A stretch of 64,000 nt of DNA from Apis mellifera (taxonomy: Eukaryota; Arthropoda; Insecta; Hymenoptera; Apidae): the NCBI RefSeq assembly GCF_003254395.2, contig NC_037644.1, forward strand, positions 12,400,586 through 12,464,585, given 5' to 3'. Each line of letters opens with the position of its first letter. The stretch's first letter is position 1. The notes under the pieces are model-generated. The model had not been told where the DNA came from, made no database searches, and saw only the letters and a list, made by a program, of their open reading frames with translations. Positions 38,784 to 49,200 of the stretch are shown in pieces. The translations under genes and the position numbers were made by a program.

Positions 38784-40753
38784 TTAATGCAATTCATAAT
38801 TAAAAAATATTTCATGAGTAGTATCAAGTGCTAATACTGCTTTGGGTCCACGTTTTATATATGATATTGTGGAATATGCAGAGAAATGAAAGTCTTCTTG
38901 TAAATAACCATTCACAAGTAAATGTCCTATTATAGCTTCTCCTGATTCTCTTGTAAATTTTGGTATTGGTACAGAAGATACTCGTAATATTGATGCACCT
39001 TTACCATACCAAGCATCTATGAGTTTTAAAACAGTCAATCTAGTTTCATTTTGCACTGCTTTTGTCATAATTTGATATAACTGTCTACAATAAGGAGCTA
39101 TATTTATTTGTTTATTGTCTTTAAGTTTCCGACAATGATCACACATTTCTGCACAATCACTTCTAGTCCAAGATTCTTCAAAATGAGTTGCAATTAAACT
39201 ACGTCTACATGATGTTTGATCTAAACAATATGCTAACATTTTATATAAATTTTGTAAACCGACTTTATCTTGAAATACCATTGTGCTTAATTTAAAAATA
39301 TCTTGAAGTTTATATAATACTATACACATGGATTTTTTTCCATCTCTACCTGCACGCCCACTTTCTTGATAAAAACTTTCCATTGATTTTGAAATGGAAT
39401 GATGAATAACATATCTAACATCTGGTTTATCTATACCTAATCCAAAAGCAATAGTAGCCACTACAGCTTGATATTTTCCTGATATCCACTTGGAATACAC
39501 TTCTGATCTATAATCTGCTTCTAACATTGCATGATAACATCCAACTTTTAAACCTACTGCTCTTAAATCAGTTGTTAATTGTTCTGCATCTTTGATGGTA
39601 GTTGTATAAATTATTCCAGATTTATCTTTAAATCTATTTTTTAATAAATTTTCTATCATAGCTAAGCATGTATCTTTGTCTGTTGGTTTTCTTCGAACTT
39701 CATAAAATAAGTTTGGTCTATTGAAAGTAGCCCTTAAAACCAAACAACCTTGAATATCTAACATTTTCTGAACATCTACAATAATTTTAGCTGGAGCAGT
39801 GGCTGTTAAACCTAAAATTGGTACACCTGGAAACATGGATTTTAATATTCCTAAAAATTTATAGTCAGGTCTAAAATCATGTCCCCATTGACTACAGCAA
39901 TGTACTTCATCTATTGCAAAACGATCTAAACGTTTCATTTCAAAAGCTTTTTGTAACTTATTCATGAAACGATTGGATTTTGCCATATATTCTGGTGTAA
40001 CATAAATTAATTTAAGATCAGATTTTTTATCTATTAGTGCATTCATTATAATTTTTACATTTTCTTTATTACATTTTGCACTTAACATTCCAGCTTTTAC
40101 ATTATGTTTTTGTAATCCATGTATTTGATCTTCCATTAATGATAATAATGGTGATACTACTATTGTTATACCTTTACTAATAACAGCAGGTAATTGATAA
40201 CATAAACTTTTACCACCACCTGTGGGCATAATTAAAATAACATCTTCATTAGACATAATTGCATTCATAGTTGGTAATTGTAATTCTCTTAATTTTTCTA
40301 TTTTAAAAACATCTTTTAAAGTTTTTTTCAAATTTTTAGACCATGTAAAGTCTTCTTTACTCCAATCCTTTTTTGATACAGATAAACTTTTTTTTAAAAG
40401 TGCATCATCTCGTAATTTTTCTTTACGTTGAATCAAGATTTTTTTACGATCCTCAAGATTTTGCATTTCACTTTCAATTTGTTTTAATTCATAATCAATA
40501 ATGGTAATTTCATCTTGTTCAATATCTAGAAAAAGAATGACATAATAATAACAAATAATAATAACAAAAAAATGAAATTTAAATATAATAAAAAATTATT
40601 GATATTAATAATAATGATTCTCTCTTAAATTTCTTTTATTTATTTATTTTTAAAAATACATTATTTTTAATATTATAAAATATTATAAAAATAAAATAAC
40701 AAACCTTGATGTTCATTATTTATTATTATTTCTTTCGAACTACTTGCAGACAT
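38784..40753 (-). CDS. RECQL: RecQ-family ATP-dependent DNA helicase, RECQL (RECQ1) type (596 aa)
   Basis: Two exons, 40753-40705 and 40525-38784, joined in phase, giving 596 residues (human RECQL 649). RecQ helicases unwind DNA 3' to 5' and act in replication-fork and recombination control. In order: an acidic N-terminal helix, the RecQ motif 0 region (LRELQLPTMNAI), Walker A MPTGGGKS with Lys122, the DEVH box 222-225 in DEVHCCSQWGHDFRPDYK, motif III GLTATAP near 257, motif VI QESGRAGRD 403-411, then the zinc-binding cysteines 456, 474, 478 and 481 with the RECQ1 spacing (18, 4, 3). A winged-helix domain follows and the protein ends soon after, without the HRDC domain of BLM/WRN or the long RECQ4/5 tails. 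All catalytic residues are present. Its start codon faces that of HAGH 332 bp away. Confidence 0.95.
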
Positions 40754-41085
40754 TGTAAATAAGTTAAAAAATATTTACATGTAATAAGAGTAAAATAGTT
40801 TAATTTATATTTTATTATTAAGTAAATAAAAATATTCATTAATTAAATAATGCTATAGTTAAAAACATACGCATTCATGTGTTAACAATGGTTCATACAG
40901 CATATGAACGTATGTAACCTATTTTCTACCAGTATTACATCGTACCGATCAGCTGAGTCCAGTTGTTTTATAGTAGTACTACATAGTAATTAGGCAAGTA
41001 ACATTGTATATATAATAGTGTTTGATAATAGATATTTTATCGAATAAAATTTAATTTAATATCAATATTAAATTTATTAAAAATT
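40754..41085. promoter_or_regulatory. Bidirectional promoter shared by RECQL and HAGH
   Basis: 332 bases separate the divergent start codons, so both promoters and leaders must lie here. The centre (about 40880-40995) is GC-richer, without a clear TATA box. It contains GATCAGCTGA at 40947-40956, an E-box core that recurs twice near 46194-46210. Confidence 0.6.
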
Positions 41086-43064
41086 ATGTTAAACGCAATG
41101 TCTCGTGCTTCTCCTATTTGGTTAACATTAACATCTTTATATTATAAGGGTATCCTATTTTCTTTATTATATTTTCTTACAAACTTATATTTTTATTTTA
41201 TTGTTTTTACATATACTTTATATATACTTTAAACTTTAAAATTTTTACGATTCTTATTAAAATTATTCAAAGGATATTAGAAAATATTTGTTTTTTTTTT
41301 TAAACATAAAACATAAAATCAAGTTTTTTTAAATATAAAATTATTCATATAAAATAAGATATAAAAATTATAATAGTGCGATAAGAAAATTTATAAAAAT
41401 ATAATAAAAATATAATAAAAATAACTATTGATAATTAATGATTTTTTACATTTATATATGAATAAAATTTTTTTGATATACATCTACAAATATAGATTTT
41501 TTTTTTAACATTTTTATAAATTTTACAATACTCTTAAATAAGTATTGTTCCATTTTTATTATATTATTAATATTTTATTATTAAATTTATTATTAATAAT
41601 GGATTTATTATTAATAATGGATTTTATAATATTAATTTGATTTAAGTTTTTATATTATAGATAAAGATATTGACGATATTTTAACATTGTATATATATAT
41701 GTTTTATTACAAAAATTATAATTATAAATAATTATATATAAATAATTATAAATAAGTATTAACAAATTATACAACTATCAATTTGATATTTTTATTATTT
41801 AATATTTACATAATTTTAAATACTAATAAAAATTTTTATTTTTTTAGCAAAAAGTATTCCAACGAATGGTTTTTATTCAACATATTCTAATCGTGTAATA
41901 ATAAAACAATTTAAAAAATACGATATGAAGGTTCAAATATTACCTGCACTTCAAGATAATTATATGTATTTAGTACGTATTTTTTTATTTTTATCTTATT
42001 TTTTTATTAATTATTACTTTTATTATATATATTAATATATTAAATTATTAAATTTTTTTAAAATAATTTAGAATTACTATTACTATATATTATATACTAT
42101 CTATCATAATTTTTTTATTACATATTTATTTGATATTATATTTTGTAATTTTTAAAGATTATTGACGAAACATCACAAGAAGCTGCAATTGTTGATCCTG
42201 TTGATCCTGATACTGTTGCTTGTGCAGTCCAACAAAATAATGTATCTTTAACAAAAGTTCTAACTACTCATCATCATTGGGATCATGCTGGTGGAAATAT
42301 AAAATTATGTAAAAAATTTAATAATCTTCAAGTATATGGTGGAGATGAAAGAATAGAGGCACTTACGTGTAAAGTAAAACATAATGATATTTTCAACATT
42401 GGAAAATTACAAGTTCAATGCCTCTCAACACCATGTCATACAACTGGACATATCTGTTATTATATTACAGAAAATCAAGATGTTCCAGCAGTTTTTACAG
42501 GTAAAAATATAAGTTATTATTTATATTTTTATAAATTATTATATTTATTTTTTTCATAAATTATTAAAATATATTAAAATATAAATATTGATATTCAGGA
42601 GATACTCTTTTTGTTGCTGGCTGTGGCAGATTTTTTGAAGGTACTGCAGAACAAATGTATAAAGCACTTATAGAAATTTTAGGATCATTGCCTAATGAAA
42701 CTGTAAGCATATGCATATGATCATATTTAGATTTTTGTGATATAAAATAATTATTAAAAAATACAATATATATATTTTGGATATTTTATAGAAAGTATAT
42801 TGTGGCCATGAATATACAGCAAATAATTTAAAATTTGCAAAACATGTAGAGCCAGAAAATGAAGCAATTCGTCAAAAAATAGAATGGGTTCGTATACAAC
42901 GTGAAAAGAATAATCCTTCTGTGCCCAGCACTATTCAGGAAGAAAAATTGACAAATCCATTTATGCGAGTTCACGAACAATCTGTTATGGATCATACTGA
43001 ACAAAAAGATCCAATTCAAACTATGGCATTTCTTAGAAGGGAAAAAGATAATTTTAAAGCATAA
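41086..43064 (+). CDS. HAGH: Hydroxyacylglutathione hydrolase (glyoxalase II), 302 aa
   Basis: Five exons: 41086-41149, 41848-41972, 42158-42500, 42599-42702, 42792-43064. They give 302 residues (human HAGH 308). The enzyme hydrolyses S-D-lactoylglutathione to D-lactate and glutathione, the second step of methylglyoxal detoxification. The metallo-beta-lactamase metal-binding motif is intact: [11 protein letters not shown] at 100-110, then [26 protein letters not shown] and VYCGHEYT. The first 47 residues are basic and hydroxylated with few acids, like a mitochondrial leader. An internal in-frame ATG at 41925 (Met48) precedes [15 protein letters not shown], where the cytosolic form starts in other animals. 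Dual targeting by alternative initiation is therefore likely (255-residue short form). The stop is 210 bp from that of the opposing HMG-box gene. Confidence 0.94.
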
Positions 43065-43274
43065 ATTTATTATTGTTACAAAAAAATTAGTGGTGGTTAC
43101 ATAACTTTTTTAATCGATATAAATTCTTCCTAATATTCTTCCTACATTTAAATTTTCTATTTGTTTTATTTATAAAATTTTATTTCAATTTTCTATATAT
43201 AAATATTGACATATGTGCAAATATATGATTATAAATTACGTATTTACAAATAATATTTATTTTAAATACAAATA

Positions 43275-44185
43275 CTATGTTATATTTAAAGACATATGGT
43301 TTGGCGTATCTTCCGATTTTTTATTATAAATTTGCATTTCAGCAACATATTTTTCTTTGGATCGTTCGTACATGTCATAATACACCTAGGAAAATATATA
43401 TATTATTTTATCTTTTTAAACAAAAATGTTCATATATTTGTTTATACAAACCTTTTTATCTTCTGAACTGAGAGATTTCCAAGTAGTTGCAAGTTGTCTA
43501 GTAAGTTCTTGTTTGCTTGGTTCTGGTTCTCCAGCTAATCTTTCCATAACTCGAGGTCTTTGTTCTTGACAGAATTGAAAGAATGGATTTGCCGGTCTTT
43601 TTGGAGCATTAGGATCTGTCTTAGTGCCTTTTCGTTTTGTTCCTTTTTTAGTTTTTTCTTCTTTAGAATTATATGTAGTAGTTTTTGGACCTTTTTCTGG
43701 TTTAGGTGTTACTTGAAATACATTATTTTCTTCAAGAACTCCCATAGGTGCTTCTCTCCAACGATCACCATGTTGATCCAAACGATCAATTAAAAATCTA
43801 AAATATAAAAAAAAATATTTTATGAAAACAACTCTAATGGTATATAGTAAAGTATAAAATAAATATATTATTTCAAATAATAAATAACAAGTAAAATTGT
43901 AATAATGTTTAATACATAACCTAGAAATTGAACTAACTTTTTTTCCTTTCTTGTACGTTTGAGTAATTTTCTAACTCGTTGGATACGATAAACCAATCTT
44001 TCATTTTCCTGTAATTAAAGAATGAATAATTTCATTTTTCATGATTAAATTATTATATATGGAATGCAGAAAATTAAAATTAAAACCTGTTGTAAAACTT
44101 CACATCTATCTAGTAGTAATTGATACTTTCGTTTATAAATATCAAACTCTTCTGGTTCTACATCATATTCTGATTCGTCTGACAT
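43275..44185 (-). CDS. HMG-box protein of INO80 type, Nhp10/TFPT-like (208 aa)
   Basis: Four minus-strand exons, 44185-44087, 44008-43938, 43797-43452 and 43385-43275, join in phase to 208 residues. The N-terminus (about 15-75) is a charged amphipathic helix region with DRCEVLQQENERLVYRI, a run of Lys/Arg, then FLIDRLDQHGDRWREAPM. This arrangement resembles TFPT, the INO80F subunit of the animal INO80 remodeler. A basic Lys/Thr linker (about 90-117) precedes a single HMG box (about 118-190) with DPNAPKRPANPFFQF, WKSLSSEDKKVYYDMY and the close EMQIYNKK. Length (yeast Nhp10 about 203), order of parts and box sequence all resemble Nhp10. A role in INO80 nucleosome binding is inferred. The alternative is an unrelated HMG protein that converged on this layout. 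Confidence 0.75.
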
Positions 44186-44613
44186 TTTAAATACACAGTT
44201 TTAATTAAATAATATCAATATTTTTCACATTGTTTTTATATCATGTCGATAGATTTAACACATTTATTTACCATAATACAATAGTAATATGATAGATGCC
44301 GCTAGTATAAATACTTTTCAATAAGTTAATAAGTTTATTTATAAATTAAAAAAATATTAATTATATTATTAATTTCTATAAATTATATATATTTTATTAA
44401 TTTATTAAAGATAACGTATTTCTCATTATAATCAATTAATTATTTGGAATTAATAAAAATTTAAAATCATAAAAAATTATATCTTGGTATATATACATTA
44501 TAAAGCTGAAAATACAATATTTATATTTTTTTACATTAAAGATTAATACATGTAGCAGTTTTGAAGAAAAAATGATGAAGAGCGTTCATCTTGTATCCTG
44601 TCTGTAACACGCG

Positions 44614-44800
44614 GCAGGTATAGACAAGGACAATAAAGATAAGCAAATAATAGCAGAAGGATAGAGATAGAGTAAAAATTCGGGAATCAACGCCATCTTC
44701 AGAATGCTGCAAATGAAACTTAAATATAGACAAGGAAAGTAAATAATAAAAGAAGAATAGAGATAGAGAATTGATCATTATCGCCATCTCTTGTTAAAAA
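44614..44800. repeat. Diverged tandem repeat upstream of the HMG-box gene
   Basis: A segment with ATAGACAAGGACAATAAAG, AGGATAGAGATAGAG and CGCCATCTT is followed about 110 bp later by ATAGACAAGGAAAGTAAAT, AGAATAGAGATAGAG and CGCCATCTC. Related AAAAGATGG units (44830, 44895) and an inverted TCTATCTTTGTCCTTCTC at about 45012 suggest an old, rearranged repeat element. Confidence 0.4.
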
Positions 44801-45600
44801 TATCTTTTTAAAAGTACCAAAGAATACCAAAAGATGGTAATAATACTTAATTCTTAGTTTGTTTTATTGTTTTTGAAAAGATTTTTGATATTCAAAAGAT
44901 GGTGCTAATAATCAATTCTTATCCTATTTTATTTTTGTATAATTTTCTATCATTTTTTTATTTTTATTTGTGGCATTCTAGAAATGGCCTTTCAATTTCA
45001 ATAATTTGATTCTATCTTTGTCCTTCTCTTACTATTTACTCATTATTCGATGATAATAATGAAATTTAAATAAATGAAAAATTAGCAATGAAAAGAGTAA
45101 GAAAGAAGTAAGAATTTTGAAGCATTCTATTGAAAAATGATGCTATCAAAGATTCACTTGTCGAATCTATTCTTTGTAATTTTATATTAAATTTGATTTA
45201 AATTCCACTCATTATTCACGTTGCAAATTTATTCTGAATCGAATCGGTAACATTGAAAATGATATTAAAATGGTAAAGAGATTCTTCAAAGCATGGGACA
45301 AAGAAATACATTGAATGTTAAATCTATTCTGAATTTTGTTTATGCTAGTATTAATAATATTATATTTTGAATATTAATTTAAAAATATTTAATAGAAATT
45401 AGAATTGTACAAAAATATCGTATTCCTACATTTTAAATATTATTACGAATTATTGTTATATAATTTTTTATTATTATTTATAATTAAATTTCTAGCAAGA
45501 TAAATAATATCTGAATAAACTATTTCGTTATCATTTAAGAATAAATGATAATTATTTAATTAAATATAAAGAAGTAATAAAAAAAAAATACCAATTTTAC
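44801..45600. other. AT-rich stretch
   Basis: Apart from the AAAAGATGG-type repeats at its start, nothing gene-like. Confidence 0.45.
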
Positions 45601-45629
45601 TTTTTCTTTATTCCCTATTTTGCACCCTA

Positions 45630-46024
45630 AATCGTGTCGTCCCTGACTCTTAAAGCGACCAATGAAAGTTGTGAAAGAAGGGTTGCGTCGATACACATGC
45701 GCAACTAATCACAATTCACCCTGGACTTGAGACACGGTCAAAACACGTATCGTTCTCCCTATCGCGTTATTCCTTTCTTTAGTCGCTTCTCGAAATTTCG
45801 CATTTTACATTCCAATATCAAACTAGCTTGTCCTTCTTGTGTCGATTATTGTGTCACTTGTTTCACCTATCTTTATATCAATATTTTTTCTTAAGTTCTA
45901 TTTACATCTTTCGTGTGCTATTATATTTTTTTGTCAATTAGTTATAAGTTATTGTTTCCCGCGCGTACTATGGAGTGCGTCGCAGTTTTTTAGCATTCGC
46001 TCCAGCTTTACAGATCGACTTCTG
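45630..46024 (+). promoter_or_regulatory. Candidate promoter and untranslated exon ending in a strong donor
   Basis: A GC-richer segment ends in CTTCTG|GTGAGT at 46024/46025, a near-consensus donor. Stops in all useful frames make it likely untranslated. It may lead a plus-strand gene with long introns. The nearest plus-strand coding exon downstream that I can support is the transporter at 61.8 kb, but the link is unproven. Confidence 0.35.
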
Positions 46025-46192
46025 GTGAGTATCATATGAATTATTTTATTCATTAACAAATACCGAGAATAAGACATTAGACAAGATTTAATCGCGTGCG
46101 TAGAAATAGGTAGAAGGGGTTTTAACGCAGCACGCGCGTGCGAAAGAGCTTGCTCACGAGATCAATAGCAGCCATTGCGGTTATGGTAACAC

Positions 46193-46210
46193 GATCAGCT
46201 GATCAGCTGA
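46193..46210. promoter_or_regulatory. Overlapping palindromic twin E-box
   Basis: GATCAGCTGATCAGCTGA contains two CAGCTG cores (46196 and 46204) within one palindromic unit, just after the candidate leader exon. Confidence 0.3.
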
Positions 46211-46219
46211 CGCTTATTT

Positions 46220-49200
46220 TGTTTACAATTATTATACAATTATTATTAATATATTTAAGCATAACAGGTTAACATTCTTGTTTTGGTAACAACGTATGCT
46301 ACAGACTTTTTACCTTTTAAATAAAGAGATTTAATTTTTTTCAAAATTTTTCAAAATATTTTTATTTACTTTTACGTAAGAAAAATATTTAATTAAAATG
46401 GTATTTTAAAAATTATCTTTGTTTCAAAACAGCAATTTTCTTTAAGATTATTACTTTGTTTTCGATAATGTAATTTAATGTTTTCTATTATTGTATATGA
46501 AATTATTTATTTTTGTTAAATAATTGATCAAATAAAATTCAAATAGATAATATAATTTCGTTGCTCAAAATAGATATGTTACTGTGACTGTTACTTCATG
46601 ACATTTAACGGCTTCTTGTTAAGTTTAGACACGTTATATTTGTATCACTAATTCGGTATGATTGTAAGATGAAATGATCGATACAGTATATTCATAACAT
46701 ATGAATTTCAATTAAATTTACACATAAATCTATAATATAAATGATATTAAAATATTTTAATCATATTCATTTATTTTAAGAATAACAATTAAAAAATACA
46801 ACTTTAAACATATAAACTAAATATAATAACCTCTAATAAATTTAAAAATAATTATAATATTATATAATTTTAAAATTTTTATAATTAATTTCCCGATACT
46901 TTATCATTTTTAAAAAAATTTGATGTTTCCATTTTTTCCACTATAGATTCTATGTAACGATTTAGATGTGATTAGGTTAGGAAATTAATGATTCTTCATT
47001 CATAGATTATTACTACTAGCTGGTAATGTATGATTTTTTATTGTGATTCATCACTTTATCATATCCTTGAATCTTTTAAATCTTATATAAATATTGATAG
47101 AAATAGAATCTATTCATATAGTTTTTTTTGTTAGAACTCAAATTTTTTCAATATCAAATATTTTTTAATATTTTTTTTCAATTTACTAGTAATATAATAA
47201 AAAAAATATATATATATATATATATTCTGTATATCATTATCTAAAAGTTTTTTAGAGATATTAGAATTGTAAAGAATTAATGTTATTATTTAATATTTCT
47301 CGACACAAAGAAATAATAACTATTTTAAGTTTATTTGAATAATTATTGTTGAAATTTTATTAATACGATCACTGACGTAATTATGCAAAAAGCACGTCTT
47401 TGATCCAGATATTTTTTTTTTCCAATAATTAATATATAATATATAATACAGTATATATATATATATTGTATTATATAATGCTTATTAATTACTGGAAGAA
47501 AAAAATGTATATATACATATTCTCATAATTTGCAAATTGAAAATTTTTCTGTAATAAATTATAATAGTTTTGCTTCGTTTAAAAAATTTAAATATCATTT
47601 AAAATTCTCTTAGAGAAATTTACACGATTTCCAATGAAATAGATTATTTTTCAAATAACAAGAAAGTATTATAAAATTCATATAAATTATTAATAATTTT
47701 TACATTTGTTATTTTTTCACTCATAATCATAACAATTTGATCATTCAACTAAATCAACTAATTTCTTTAATTACATGGATCCAAATTCACTTATTTCTGT
47801 ATTTTTATCAATTTCGTACAAGAATTAATATTTAATCGCACAATATAATGGATACATAACAAAAAATTGAAAATTGAAAAAACAGTACAAAAAAAAAAAA
47901 TCTAAAATTATTAATATCGATATTATTATCGAATTTTCGAATATAGATTCAGAAAATTGTCCACGATTTTCATTTTCCATGATCAAAAAGACGATGTAAC
48001 AATGTGTCCCGTGCGATACGAAGATCCGCAATGCAGGGATCTCGAGGGATCTTCATGTTCTTTCTCGACAAGGAAGAGTCTTTTTAAATGTTGTCTAACG
48101 TTCTCTTGTTGCCACGGCCTAATTATGTACACGATGTTGCAACACGTTCCGTTGAATTTTCAGATTTTTCGAAAAAACACGATTCTTCGATCCCTAAGAA
48201 TTTCACGTGTAAAGGAAAAATATACATTTCTCGTTTATAGTGTGATTCTCGCGATTTTTTTCAAATTTGTTATGACAGAATAAATCTTTTGATTTTATTA
48301 TCGTTGAATCGATCAATTTCTGAAATATTATTTATTATATTAATCTGAAATATCGGACGAGTGAAGCAAGTTAATTAAAAATGGACGAAGATATATTCGT
48401 TTTGATTCGAAGTCTATGTGATATGAGATAAAGAAGTGTAAAGATTGTAAAAAAAAATAGAAACTATAAGATAAATAATTATAAGATTAAAAAAATAAGA
48501 TTGACAAAATTCAAGTTTTCGTTTTATACAATTGCTCATTATGTTCACATATATCGAGATAAATTAATTGGAATTAATGAAGTGAGGGAAATTGAGCGAT
48601 GAGGAAAGAGGGATTATGCATCCTTGAATCCTTTTTTAACTGTTTAAAGCTTGGACTCCTATAAGGTATTATATTCAGGATTATTATTGTTTCACATGCT
48701 CTTTAATTTTGTAATAAAAAATCCAAAGCACCTGATAAATGAGTATCTAATATATCCACTTTATTCAAATCACTTTCATTTTAAAAGAATTTTATATTTA
48801 TTAGAAATATATCTTTAATTATGGCACCTAAATGTACGATTTTATAAGTTTGATATTATAAGTTTTTAAAGATTAAATAATTAGTTTCGATGAATTTTAT
48901 TTCCTGCTTGTACGATAATGTCAAATTAATTAAAAATATAGATTTTTTTTTCTTGATGTAATAAAAGAATGAGCGTTGTAAAATCTCAATCCAATTTTAA
49001 AACTCAGAATATAAATTTCTTAGAATTTTCGTAGAATTTTCAAAATCGTAAGAAGATGAAATTTTAGAAATTTTTCTGTTCATCATTCACAATTTTAATT
49101 ATTCGTATTTTAAGCGATTTTCGATCTCTAAAAAAAACATCTGTCGCATTTATTTTACACTTATTGTGATGGAGAAGCAAAATTGCGAAGAAAAGTTTCG

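Noticed and set aside
47957..48283. A 108-codon plus-strand ORF with many cysteines
   Set aside because: No motif, no splice context and a degenerate hydrophobic tail; probably random.
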